Below are positions 32,170 through 43,975 of a DNA stretch of 64,000 nt, in pieces. Origin of the DNA: Nymphalis io (Eukaryota > Arthropoda > Insecta > Lepidoptera > Nymphalidae); assembly GCF_905147045.1 (NCBI RefSeq), contig NC_065891.1, forward strand, positions 8,069,001 through 8,133,000. The letters are read 5' to 3'. Below the pieces are notes generated by a model. The model was not told where the DNA came from. It worked only from the letters and a program-made list of their open reading frames with translations, and made no database searches. Numbering within the stretch: the stretch's first letter is position 1; every line of letters starts with the position of its first letter. A program made the position numbers and the translations under genes.

Positions 32170-33599
32170 GAATTCAACGATGAAGTAACTCAGAAAACAT
32201 AATTATGATAGACAATACGATACATATAATCTGATACTAAATGATATAATAAGATATTAATTAATTTATGATAATATCAAATACTTGAGTTTATTACATT
32301 TACTTGTAAATAAGCCTGAGTATTTTTTATCATAAAATAGACAATGTTTAAATAAAAATAAATATTGGATAATGTTTATTTTTGTACTTTAAAATGTTAG
32401 TAACTTAATTGTGGGTACACTTGTAGAATCTATTAAATAAAATACATAATCTGATGTAAAAAAGGGCTTACGCAAAGTGTAAATGAAATATTATTATTAT
32501 ATATAATATTATTATTACTTATACTTCAATAAGCTGTAAATGTATTTGTTAATAAAAAATTTTTTATTAAAATTATTTGTTTAATTTCTCAAGAATATTC
32601 TAATTTTATTAATAAATTATATAAATTGCTTTTGCCTATATTACTGCTTGATACCTGTTTCTATTAATGCAGACATGAATTAGTTCTTTTTTTAAGTAAA
32701 TAAGAAATACAGTATTTTGTATTACCTAACCAATGTATGTTATACATACTCAAATTGATTAATTTTACTAATTAGATTTAGTTTTTGTATAATAATCGTA
32801 TAACAGCTGTTTGTTTTGTAACTAGGTCTAAAAGGAAGTAATGTAATATAAGCGTCACGGTTTTTTTATTTCGTGAAATGATCAAGACTAGCTGTAATGC
32901 AAATTTAGTATTTGTAATCATATCTTCACAATAATTGTGAATTTAAATGTATGTGTATAAAGCCGATATTTACGGCCGATAATTAATTAAATTGTAATAT
33001 TTGGCTAAAGCAAATACGAGTATTGCTCATGTTTCCGTTGGATAAGATAAGTTAATTCACCTTGAGTTTAGTATTTTAAATACCGCTTAAGTCGAAAATC
33101 ATGAAGTAGCCGATCTTATATGTCATTATGATGTAACTTTTGCTATTTTGTTTGAAAAAAAAACATGAATACTTTTGAATATTCCTTTAAAGTAGTGACG
33201 CCGATACTGTTGTATAATATATATGTATCTAAGCTGAACTGTCACTGAACTCAAATAGTGCTATCTCCTTCTGATGTTTTGGTTTAAAAGGGATAGAATG
33301 TATTGATGAGAGTAATTAATTTTTTTAAATATTTACATAGTAAGGAGGTAGATTTAGACAAGTAAACAAGAGACCCGTTGTTCAGAAGTTACCCATAATG
33401 GTATCATACATTTTACATTAGAAAAACGGGTATACACAAACAAACAGCAACAAACATGTATTCTTACCCGGGCTAATTTTATTGGAAGCCGCGATAGTTT
33501 ATAGTAAATCTAATGAAATTTAAAGCCTTCAAAATTTTTTGAAAAGAATATTTATCTTATAATATCACGGACTAAATTTAGTTATTATACACATACTAA
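32170..33599. other. AT-rich stretch, no gene seen
   Basis: No coding potential, repeat head or notable structure is recognisable. Confidence 0.5.
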
Positions 33600-33850
33600 C
33601 TTAAAAGAATATATAAAATAAGAAGGTTGACTGGCAAATGGATTACCTGATGCTTAGTTGTCTCGATCGATGTAAGAAATATTCACCGTCATTTACATTT
33701 CCCTTGCACCACCAACCTCGGGAAATTATAACGTTTTTGTGGCTCTAATTACACTGGGTCAGTTACTTTTAAAACCAGAACATAGCAAGACTAAATTATG
33801 CTGTTAGCGGTAGAATAAGTGTTGAGTGGTTGGAATTACCACGAGGTCAA
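33600..33850 (-). repeat. old SINE family B copy
   Basis: On the minus strand the family order is kept in worn form: 'gtaattagagcc', 'cccgaggttggtggtgc' and 'atttcttacat'. The equivalent of the tail block is much changed ('gcatcaggtaatcc'). It is more diverged than the copies at 16.5 and 43.7 kb. Confidence 0.6.
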
Positions 33851-34059
33851 ACATAACCTATCGAAATTTCGCTCAGGTTACTATATAATTTTATTTTAGC
33901 TTACAATATCGCTTGATTTATTTTAAAATAAAAGTAAATAAAATCATTATCCACTTATTTTTTCGTTAGCAAACTGCTACTTTATCGTTCTCCACATCTC
34001 TAACTCGTCATGACGTGTAGCAGTGTAATGTTCTTTTTATTTCATCTCGTCAATACGTA

Positions 34060-34195
34060 TTTACGCTTTTCCCCACATGTGGGTAAGAGTATTTGGGACT
34101 CGCCGGTGCCTAGAACGCCTAGTGCACCGGTCTATCCTCTAAAAGACCAGCGGTACCCTCTCCGTCTCTTCGGGGGGCGTAACAGGATCGCTAAC
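34060..34195 (-). mobile_element. 3' UTR fragment of an R1-like LINE related to 23019-26712
   Basis: The stretch aligns with 23050-23170 through 'ggtaccgctggt' and 'ggcgagtccca' on the minus strand. It keeps the hairpin position with different bases (ccggtgc at 34103-34109, gcaccgg at 34124-34130). The coding part is absent, so this is a 5'-truncated insertion of a sister subfamily. Confidence 0.75.
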
Positions 34196-34457
34196 ATTAC
34201 TGAACTGAGAACACCACCACATACGAGTAAACCACACTACATAACATTTTACCATACTACATAGAATTAAATAATAGCTTTAATGGTTAAGATATCTTTT
34301 TTAAGCTTAAATACAAATTTTGATTGTGCTCATTTAATAATTATAAAAGTATAAAAACAAAAATAGCGTACTTATCGTTTTATAGAATATCATTATTATT
34401 AACTATTTTGTTTGCTATTCATAAATATATTTAACAGATTTATATTTGAAATTGTGA

Positions 34458-34740
34458 AAAAATGATCGTGGGTTCAAACCCGGGCAAGCACCACTGAATT
34501 TTCATGTGCTTAATTTGTGATTATAATTCATCTCGTGCTTGACGGTGAAGGAAAACATCGTGAGGAAACCTGCATGTGTCTAATTTCACTGAAATTCTGC
34601 CACATGTGTATTCGACCAACCCGCATTGGAGCAGCGTGGTGGAATAAGCTCCAAACCTTCTCCTCAAAAAGAGGTGCGGAGGCCTTTAGCCCAGCAGTGG
34701 GACATTCACAGGCTGTTACGGTTACGTTACGGTTACGGCA
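34458..34740 (+). repeat. SINE family A copy lacking the 5' head
   Basis: It starts in the B-box region ('gtgggttcaaacccgggc'), continues through the complete body and ends 'cattcacaggctgttac'. A tail of 'ggttac'-type repeats follows (about 34719-34740). The A-box end is gone. The open frames on both strands here are SINE sequence. Confidence 0.85.
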
Positions 34741-35284
34741 AATAAATGAATTTATTAGCTTCTTAAAATATTCTTTGAAATTCTGATGTTTGTTTTTAGA
34801 GAACTGCAAACGGGGTAAAATGCGTAATTTTTTTCTTTTGTTCAATTACAGCTGAATGACATGTGTCAATCATTTGACAGGTTGCCTTGCCTGCAAGCCC
34901 AATGTTGCCTTATTTTTTTAGTCTCGTAATATATATTTAAATATATATATTTAAAGAAAAAAACACATTTTTTTAAAATTAGTTTTCGTTATTATAATAT
35001 ATAATTAATATAAATAAATATAATTATTGAATTGAACATAATGTGAGTATGGTTAAACATAGAATCACGACAATTGTAAGAAAATAATAAAACAGACCTA
35101 ATAATGTAGCCGTGTACCCAATGGGATATACCATCGAAAATATTATATAGAAAACCTCTGAATTTTAAACTCAATGTTTTCTTACTTAACTCAATGTTCT
35201 CATTGTTTGTGTTATGTCTCAAAAGCTTGCGTGGTGTTTTTTGAAAAACACTGTAATAGCTATCTACCTAGAATAAAAAATTCT

Positions 35285-35540
35285 CACCGCTTATCGTATT
35301 TCTAACTTTTAAAAATGGCGATTTTCCATACAAACTTTCATATTAAGTTTCATCCTCTTATATGATGAATTTTTTAACTGGCTTGATCTTATTTAGATAA
35401 GAGAAGAAATGACGAATTTTCATACCGAATATCATTCTCCGCTTCAACTCTTTAGGAGGTGAATTTTGAAAAATCCTTTCTTAGTGGTCACCTACATTCC
35501 AAAAGGAATTTCAGTTCAAATTTCCATCCTTCATCATTAT
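35285..35540 (+). repeat. decayed LINE-like 3' region
   Basis: The phrases 'gattttccatacaaactttc', 'ttaggaggtgaattttgaaa' and 'aatcctttcttagtg' are ones I associate with a common lepidopteran LINE 3' UTR (RTE or Jockey type). No coding part remains. The identification comes from memory of these phrases only. Confidence 0.4.
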
Positions 35541-35755
35541 TATTAGGTCTAAACCTAAAGGTGAATATAACAATATTTTTAAATAGCTATTTTAGATGGA
35601 CATGTCAACGTTAAGTTTTAACCATATAATTGTGATGACAATAATTTGTCCAAATGCTTAAAAACTTGCTTCATTTTAAACTCATGTCCAGTCTTATAAC
35701 TACATAATATTAATACTGTATTTAATAAAATTACTTAATACATCTATTTGTTAAA

Positions 35756-35767
35756 ACTCTTCATTTA
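35756..35767 (-). terminator. poly(A) signal overlapping the stop codon
   Basis: The last codons AAT AAA TGA contain the hexamer AATAAA. If it is used, the 3' UTR would be only 10-30 nt. An ATTAAA-type variant about 40 nt further on is the alternative. Confidence 0.35.
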
Positions 35768-38700
35768 TTTTCTGATATATTATTTCGTATGTTTGTATTA
35801 AAAAATGGCTGCTCACCTCGCCTTTGATGGCAATTTTTATGTTTAACACTGGAATCAGAAAACACAGGTACTCCATTTATAAAAATGAAATTTCTGTTAT
35901 CTGTTCCTTGGCCAATTCTAGTGTATAAATGTGAATCTTGATCATTATTAAAACCGTGATTATTATTTTGTCGCATATAAGAGTTCTGGGAATACCAATT
36001 TTGTTGGTAATTAGTTTGTTGTGTATTTGTTTGTCTTCTACTATAAGGAGACAATACTGTGTGAGGATAACTTAATCCATCCGCATTCTCTTGTATATTA
36101 ACTTCGTTTCGATTTCCAAATCCGTTGCCAATATTGTTAATAGTGGTTCCTCTTCTAGTGTTTTTAGTATTGTCATATACATCTATGATGTTTTGTTTAC
36201 CATGTCCATTTCCAATATTTACAATACTTACTCCGTCTGCGTAGTCAAATTGTTTATTATTTGTTGTTGCTCCTCTAGGGTTTTGAGTATTAAATTTTCT
36301 GGCATCAAAGTTATCGAATTGTCGAGGATCATGATTTCCAACTTTATTGCCAATATTTTTATTACGTGTTACTCTTTTAGTGATATCTGTATTATATATA
36401 TCCGGGTTAAAGCTGTCAGATCTCTGTGGAGGATTGTTGCTAAATTTGTTACCTACATTTGACTCAAATTCAGGTTTAGGATAACGGAGAGCGGAATTGA
36501 CTGGCGGAAAGTTGCTATTTATACCATTCTTTCTATTATTAGGTCTGTTACCAATATCTGTGTTATGAAAGTAACCATTTGAATTACTGTTTCGTTTTTT
36601 ATCCACTTCTTTGATATTATGTTCACCTTGTGTATTTTTTATATTTTGGTCACTTACTCCGCTTGGGTCAGCGATGTGACTTTGTCTTTTTATTCGCACG
36701 ACGAAAGTGGGCTGAAAATGAAAATATCGGTCAAATAAAAAAAAGAAATAGTAATATTAAAAAAAGGCGAAAATAAATAATTTCACGAATAACAAAAATG
36801 TATTTTTTTTTGTATTATTTAAGACGGACTGGCAATTAGGCCATCTGACTGTAAGTAGTCACCACTGTCTGTGGACATTACAGTTGTTAAGTGTAAGAAT
36901 AAATTATGGCAAGGTATAGTATATAAGAAAATACTCTTTATTTTCTACAATTGACTAAGAGCCACTATCCTGCATTTAAAGTATACACAGGTAAAAGAGA
37001 GAAAAATTCTTTAAAAATTTAATTTTGGTATTAAATGACAAATAAATCTGTAAGTGTAAGTAAATATTTATTTTTAATACTTCTAACAAATTTCATCCGA
37101 AAAGTAAGTTAAAAGATTAGTTAAATCCAATTATAATCATAAATTGAGCATTATTTTTGTAAGAAATATTTATTTATAAATGAAATATTTGTTTATAGCT
37201 TATAGACAAATATTACTGTCGGAATATTATTAATAAATTGATGACTCACTGAAGTATTGCCACTAAATGGTTTATGAGAGTTGGTTTCGGCGTATCTGCA
37301 AATAAAGGAGTTTCTTTTAAAAACATGTTCTAAAATTCTTGTTCTTTATATGCACATATTTTAGTAATTACAGATTAAATACATCAAAAATGATTTTTCA
37401 CATCTGCCGGTCGTAAAAATATCGAAATTGATGGTTATAAAATGGTTTGTGCTTCACTTACACGAAAGGGAGTAGAGAGCTTCGGCGAAGAGGGGGCGTT
37501 CTAGCATACGAGGCTAACTTACTTGTGTGTCGTTTGCCGTCACGGCTTACGAGTTGCCCTTACTCCCAAGGCGTGTCAAAGAAATTAAATAAATGATATA
37601 ACAAATTTGATTGAACAATTAGTTGAGGTATTATTTTGTGGTGCATAATAAGTTTGAGGGTAGAACAACTGATGATTGGGTAGTACCCACACAGAAAAGC
37701 CATCTCTGAGTCTGTCAAATTGAAGTTGTTTTTTTTTAATAATTTTGGGACTAAGTACTTCATTATTATTTATGGATAAAGTTTAATATATTAGTTATCA
37801 CACCCGTTGTTACAAATGTAAAAAAGAGAATGTAAAATAAAACTATGAACTTATGTGTAATATATATATTGTACTATACAAACTTATGCCTTCATTAATA
37901 AATTCGCATTGTATAAGTGCGATTTATTTTAAAATTGTAATGATGTTTTTGCTTGTCAGTATATTTTAGTTACGTACACAATTTAAGTAGGTCACGGTAT
38001 TGCTTGAGAAGCATTGTAACTTTTTGCGTTGACATTCAATGCAATTATTATATTGTTTACAATATCACATTTACTGCCTCGTTAGTCTAGTGGTCCTGGG
38101 TTCAAATCTCAGGTCGGGCCAATAAAATGTTATTGAGATTTTCAGCCGAAAATTCTCAGTAGCAGCCCGGAGTCTGGAAGTTGGAGTGTACTCCTGTGCC
38201 TCCGAAAGCAGGTAAAGCCATTGGTCCTGCGCCTGAACTCTTTTCGGTCGTGTTGGATTGTCGTCCCATCGGGTTATGTAAGTTACTAAAGAGAGAGTGC
38301 ACCTGTGTTTGCGCACATACTTGTGCATTATAATATGTCCTGCGCAGTTGGCTAATCTCTCTTGAGATTGGCCGCCGTGACTGAAATACGAATGGACGAT
38401 AACCTTTCTTTGAATATAATTTATTTAATTTGAATATAGACTTTTTAAAGCTATTTATCCTGAAATAGTAGTCATTTTAAGACTTTTGCTTATATTCAGA
38501 GCTATGTATGTATCTTCCTCCTAAACTAAAGCAGAGTCATGTTACTTCATATTTTGTAATAAGTAAATACATTATAATACACGTCTACTGTTGATAAAAC
38601 ATCATATTAATATGAAACAAGCTGCTAAGAATTATTTGACGAAAACATCAATAACTTTTATTGTAAGAGTGATTGGAGCCAGAGGTTGCTAAGCTTAATT

Positions 38701-39334
38701 ATGAAACCTGAACAATGCTGCCTGATTTGTAAGTCGTTGGAGGATCGAACCAACGTTTATTGTCATCCCCATTCTCGACACAAGCTTCGCACTTAATTGG
38801 TTATAGAAAAGAGGAATAGTAATAAGTCCTTGTAGAAAATGTCAGTATCCGTCACTCAACACAGTTGATTGCCTCATTTATAAAGGCCAATATTAATTTC
38901 GCAAACTTGATTTCGCAGACTAGTACAATTTGTTTGACTGTATAATTGAACATGAATATATTTAAAGATTTTAGGATAACTTCGTAATCGAGAGTAAAGT
39001 ATATAAATAAGACATATTTAATCTGATTACCATTTTTATTTATGTTACGTAAATAGTTATAATTCTTACTGTTTCAAAAAGAAACTGCGTGCGAACAAGT
39101 AAACTTTATTTTGGTTGTTTTTTTTCATTTTTAAGTATATTGCAATCACTTTAATTTTTATTAACCTAATAGTCAGTCTAGATATTACATAAATAAATAT
39201 CAAAGCTGAGTTATATGGATACAATAATTATTTATTAATTAAAACACATACCTTGGAGCTCCATAGGTTTGAGTCTTCGCTTGATATAAGGTTAAATTAA
39301 ACACAAAAATGAAAACAAAAGTAATCATATGCAT
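35761..39334 (-). CDS. secreted Asn-rich prepropeptide with RIKR cleavage site and IGN repeats
   Basis: The model has three exons on the minus strand: 39334-39252, 37295-37250 and 36711-35761. Donors are AG|GTATGT and CA|GTGAGT; acceptors end TTTGCAG and TTTTCAG. Phases agree (2, then 0), giving 359 residues. The signal peptide is residues 1 to about 20 (M-H-M-I-T-F-V-F-I-F-V-F). A short propeptide ends in R-I-K-R (49-52), a furin-type site. The mature part is very rich in Asn and has six I/V-G-N/Q repeats near residues 96, 129, 163, 209, 237 and 309, the later ones reading I-G-N-G-x-G-N-R-N. Arg-Arg pairs could be further cleavage sites. Cys337 is the only Cys. A secreted precursor processed by furin recalls insect antimicrobial precursors, but I recognise no named family. 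A second in-frame Met at codon 3 is an alternative start. Confidence 0.75.
36815..36905 (-). repeat. SINE family B fragment in intron 2 of the Asn-rich gene
   Basis: It resembles the family B 3' end on the minus strand: 'gactacttacagtcagatgg' and 'cctaattgccagtccgtc' keep the order of the family block in worn form. The 5' part is missing. Confidence 0.45.
37655..37702 (-). repeat. SINE family B 5'-part fragment
   Basis: The words 'gatgattgggtagtaccca' and 'cacagaaaagc' correspond to the family B segment with 'gatgagtgggtggtaccta'. Only about 50 bp is left. It lies in intron 1 of the Asn-rich gene. Confidence 0.4.
38072..38394 (+). repeat. SINE family C copy (tRNA-derived)
   Basis: The head 'cctcgttagtctagtggtcc' and 'gggttcaaatctcaggtcg' fits pol III A and B boxes, though the spacer between them is unusually short. 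The body has 'cagcccggagtctgg', 'cctgcgcctgaactctttt' and 'gattgtcgtcccatcgg', and ends 'ggccgccgtgactgaaata'. It lies in intron 1 of the Asn-rich gene and abuts the direct repeat starting at 38395. Confidence 0.8.
38395..38496 (+). repeat. direct repeat, copy 1 (in intron 1 of the Asn-rich gene)
   Basis: 102 bp starting 'gacgataacctttctttg' is repeated at 39495-39596 with one mismatch (38489 c versus t). The two copies are exactly 1100 bp apart. Confidence 0.9.
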
Positions 39335-39389
39335 AATTATAAGTTTTCTTTAAATTGACTCAACTTGTATCGTCTACACTGTTTTAAAC

Positions 39390-39394
39390 ACTGA
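39390..39394 (-). promoter_or_regulatory. candidate initiator of the Asn-rich precursor gene
   Basis: TCAGT on the minus strand, the arthropod initiator consensus, lies 56 nt upstream of the start codon. AT-rich sequence follows further upstream, but I see no well-spaced TATA box. Confidence 0.35.
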
Positions 39395-39494
39395 CACTAT
39401 TTACTATAAAATAATTTATTTTTTAACATAATATATGTATAATATCACTATAATAACTTACAGGTCAAATGATAAAGGAAAACTTAGCCTTAAA

Positions 39495-39596
39495 GACGAT
39501 AACCTTTCTTTGAATATAATTTATTTAATTTGAATATAGACTTTTTAAAGCTATTTATCCTGAAATAGTAGTCATTTTAAGACTTTTGTTTATATT
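39495..39596 (+). repeat. direct repeat, copy 2 (upstream of the Asn-rich gene)
   Basis: This copy lies about 100-200 bp upstream of the candidate initiator of the Asn-rich gene, so it would be promoter-proximal. Its partner is in intron 1. Confidence 0.9.
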
Positions 39597-40532
39597 TATA
39601 TGTAGACTAATGTGTCCATCATATTTAATTTCATCCAAATGGTAAGTATCATAATGTCGTTTTATTTTAATTTACGGACATATAAGTGATTTTTGTTATC
39701 TTTGGCATGTGTTATGGCAATTGTTTCGCCGTGAAGTTTTAATAGTTTTGTAGTACTGGTAAATGTAAGTAATGTATGTGTGTATTTAAAACCTAGAATT
39801 CATCAAATTTGTGCTTAGAGAAAAAAAAACTACTAAAATAATAATATTGTACAGTATTATTAACTACCATACAGAGAGAAGGTCATGACACGCCACGTTA
39901 TGGGCACTAAAATCGTTTGTTCCTTGTGAAATTACGTGTGGCAAAACATCCTTATTGATGACAAGCGATTAGAAATACATATACACGACTATTATAAATA
40001 ATTCGCTTGGAATTTCATTGTTACATAGTCAACTCTTTGCGTTTGCTAAAGCGTTGCTTCTATTTTTCAGTCGTAACTGGTAAGGCTGATATAAGTACAC
40101 ATGTGGCCTCGTGGATTGTGTACTATTCTAACAGTTGTTGACTAACGCCATATCTGGATTATTGTTATTTTTATATCCATAAGTTGGTTTCCGTAACGAT
40201 CTTGCATATCTCTATTATTGTGAGTCTCTTTGTTATAATCTGGCTTTTCATAAGGAGAACCAGCACGATGCATAGATCAAGGTATTCTATTTTCGAGACC
40301 TTCATATCAAGGATATTCTTCATAAAAACTACCATAGTCAACATGACTCACATGAGTATCGCGTTTACAGCGAGTGCGTAAATGGTAAGTGCCAGTTGGA
40401 TGACATATACAGTATTTGACATATTTCTTGCGTTATATATATATTTATAGAGTGGAGTAATATTTGCATCTGGTTTTGTAGATTTTTCTTCCTAGATATG
40501 ATTTGGTGCAATTTTTGGATTTAAGCTTGTCT

Positions 40533-40866
40533 TTCTTATTAAAAAAAAGCCGAGATGGCCCAGTGGTAAGAACGCGTGAATCTTAACCAATGATCGTGGG
40601 TTCAAACCCGGGCAAGCACCACTGAATTTTCATGTGCTTAATTTGTGATTATAATTCATCTCGTGCTTTACAGTGAAGGAAAACATCGTGAGGAAACCTG
40701 CATGTGTCTAATTTCACTGAAATTCTGCCACATGTGAATTCTACCAACCCGCATTGGAGCAGCGTGGTGGAATAAGCTCCAAACCTTCTCATCAAAAAGT
40801 GGAGAGGAGGCCTTTAGCCCAGCAGTGGGACATTCACAGGCTGTTACGGTTACGGTTCTTATTAAA
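40533..40866 (+). repeat. SINE family A, full-length, with target-site duplication
   Basis: The element body (40549-40847) keeps A and B boxes and the complete family sequence. It ends 'ctgttac' plus a short 'ggttacggtt' tail. The direct repeat ttcttattaaa flanks it at 40533-40543 and 40856-40866. This is a relatively recent insertion. Confidence 0.9.
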
Positions 40867-43302
40867 CATCTTATATTTCCATGGCAGTCGTTACTTTTTA
40901 TTAAATTAGCTCCATTTTCAATATACACAAAGTTCCGATTCTTAGATTTTCTATCTGAAACAGAGAAATTCCATGACTTTATCTAAAATTTTTTACTACA
41001 TATTTAATAAAATTGTTGTCAGAGCTGTCCTATTATTAACGAGTCATTTACACTGTAGAAATACAGGGAAAACCCAATTGACGAGTGATATTTTAAGCAT
41101 AAAGTGTTATAGAACAAAGATTGGTTGCTATTTTTGTATATCTATGTTGGATATGCGGTACACATATAAAATCTTGGAAATCTTAGAAAGGGATTAGTTA
41201 AATTATGCTGTTATTTTTTATCAAATGTCAAATCAATGATGATGACTTTTTCACTTATTTATAAGTAATACAAAATAAACTACATAACCAAAATTAGATA
41301 ATTCAATTACGTATCCACTTTTAGTAATCTCACTTTATTTGCTTATAGTAAAATGAAACAAATTACTCGTTTAATAAAAATAAACGTAAATAAAAAAATG
41401 CACAAAATGACTTTGACTAACTGAGCTGATATCTGATAATGAAAGGCTTTCCATCTTTTATAATATTATCTGAGATAACACAGCCATAAAAAAATGCACA
41501 TAAAATTATGAAATTACATGTGCGTGATCTTTGTAATTAATCATTAATGGCTAAAATTAATACACTTTTATTAAGTGTTATATAATCTACCTGCATTCAC
41601 ATTGCTGACTCATTTTATGAACATAAGATATTACGATGTTAAGTGTTCTTTTGTGATAATAAGCAGTGTATTGACATTACACTTGGTCAGGCTAGTCCAT
41701 CGAAGATCAATAATTATTACTTTTAAGTTATCTACAAATATGAAATACAAAATGATTTACGTTTTGAGAATATAAGCATGTAATATAGAATTTGTTTATT
41801 ATCGCATTACGTTGTTAAAATGTATTTGTTTTACGATTATATCGATTGTCTCATCGAACAAGAAGTAACAGTTTGTTTATCTAAAATAACAACTGTTACA
41901 TCTAAAATCACTACTTCGTTTTTCAACGAACTTGCTTTGTATTTACTTCGCTTTTATAAAATCTTAGAAAAGTAAACATCCTACTTTTGCTTATGATTTT
42001 ATTTCTCAATTTTGTGATTTCAGAAAACAAAAACACACTTGTATTTTATCTTATTGTAATTTTGTTCATGTGTTTCATTTCTTCAATATTTTAAAAGAAA
42101 ATTTAAACTACAGTTATTCGACGCACACAGATACATTTTGGGATATCAAGGGGATTGTAAGCTTTTTTTCACAATATTACCGATATTTGGTTTTTTATGG
42201 ACTTAAAAAAAATCTATGAAGTCTTATAGCATAAAAATGTGATTATATTCGTATACAATTATATTTCGCAGTTTCGATATTTTTGAATTAAGACTTATGA
42301 GACTGGATTCTGCTTCACCACTTATTAGTTGCTTCAATAATCGTGATACTTACCTATTATATAATATATTGATATTGTATTCCGACTATTTAAATAATTA
42401 TGTGACACTTGATTCAGCGTTCGTTTGATAACAACCCAATGATAATAATAATAATATAGTATAAACGAGCATATACTGAGCGATAAGGTATTAACAGAAA
42501 CATATTTATTTTAGAATGTCATATAATAATATAAATTGTACATATAAAGTGTTTTTGCATTTAATAGATTTTTCCATATATTATAACTGATTGATGGTCG
42601 AAAATATTGTTCCATCTAATCGAAATTGATCAAAAATTTAAGCCAGATGTGTAGTACAATGTTAAAAATTAATAATTTAATTATATTTTTAATAAGCTGC
42701 TTCGAACCATAGATAAGAGGTCAGTTTTTATATGAAATAATCACACAAATAATAAAGACAAATTCTTTAGATTGAATATTTGATCTGGACGACTTTACAA
42801 TTCCTTATATTATAATATAAGAAAATATTAGCTTCTCCATTTAGAATGTAAAACTACTCAGTCAATTGAGTGTAGAAAACGCCTAGTGATATCCTTATTT
42901 TTGGTAATTATAACTCTTTTTCATGTAACGCCGCCGTGATTCAAAAATTATTTTTATTTATTTATTACTTAAATTGATTTTAAATAATAAAAATATAATA
43001 ACGAAATATTTTTATGTTACTAGGGTCATATAACATTAAAAGAACGCTGAAGTAAAAAAGGATTGAAAAACATCAACGGTGAATTTTACAGTTGGTTTTA
43101 TAGTTCAATTTCTAAAATTCAACTGATATACAGATGCAAACTGAATATCGATTTGTTTATACCTAAGATCGATTTTAATAACGAATTGTTGATATTATAT
43201 TATTATCGGCCGTTAGGTAACCTAGTATGTTTGTATTTTTGTTTTGCAATACGACATAAATTAAGTCTGGCTCACGTAAAGTGAAATGTAAAAGCCACTT
43301 AC
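40867..43302. other. AT-rich stretch, no gene seen
   Basis: Composition is uniformly AT-rich with short chance frames on both strands. I see no repeat head, exon signal pair or RNA gene. Confidence 0.5.
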
Positions 43303-43391
43303 CTAATGTTGAAAGCAGCGACAATCTCATTCGGGGCGACAAATTGAGAACACCTTCCGGCGGGCGACGCCGCAGCCGCACCGGCCGTACC
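43303..43391 (-). other. possible exon on the minus strand
   Basis: This GC-rich block in AT-rich surroundings is bounded by ATTAG|GTAAGT at 43303/43302 and by a weak CAG acceptor at 43394-43392. One frame reads G-T-A-G-A-A-A-A-S-P-A-G-R-C-S-Q-F-V-A-P. Alternatively it is a first exon: TCAGT lies upstream near 43428, and ATG at 43330-43328 would start M-R-L-S-L-L-S-T-L before the donor. I cannot place it in a gene. Confidence 0.3.
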
Positions 43392-43684
43392 CTGGTAAAT
43401 AGCTATTTATTGTGGCGTACACTGAGACACCTGTCTCCTATATGAGAAATTCGTAATAAAACTATTTAGTTTAGGAATGCAATGTAAAATAATTTTGTCG
43501 TAAGTTAGTTTAATTTCAGGAATCTGTTATTGGTTATTTTTAGGTTTTTTTATTAACTAGCTTTTTGGTTAACTAGCTCCTGAGCGGTTGCCGTGGTGAA
43601 AAGAGATCCAAAGGGTTATTTCAACATTATCGATAAATAATTTATTCTGTCTTGTGGGTGTATGGTCATATTTATATAATACGA

Positions 43685-43972
43685 ATTTTTTTATAAAATA
43701 GGTAGGCGGATGAGCGTTTGGGCCACCTGATGGTAAGTGGTCACTAACGCCCATAGACATTGATATTGTAAGAAATGTTAATCATCGCTTACATTGCCAA
43801 TGCGCCACTAACCTTGGGTATTAAGGTGTTATGTCCCTTGTGCCTGTAATTATATTGGCTCACTCACCCTTCAAACAGGAACACAACAATAGCAAGAACT
43901 GTTGTTTTGCGGTAGAATATCTGAGTGGGTGGTGCTTACCCAGATGAGCTTGCAAAACCACCAATAAAATTT
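43685..43972 (-). repeat. SINE family B copy
   Basis: The complete order of family B is present on the minus strand, including accacttaccatcaggtgg (complement of 43723-43741) and a poly(A) remnant at 43685-43692. It abuts a family C fragment on its right. Confidence 0.85.
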
Positions 43973-43975
43973 AAA

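Noticed and set aside
34719..34740. Telomere-like repeat (ggttac units)
   Set aside because: The insect telomere unit is TTAGG, and here the unit is different. The repeat is the SINE's own tail.
38075..38130. tRNA gene
   Set aside because: A- and B-box-like words are present, but there is no cloverleaf with an acceptor stem. The block continues into a SINE body. The same applies to the other SINE heads.
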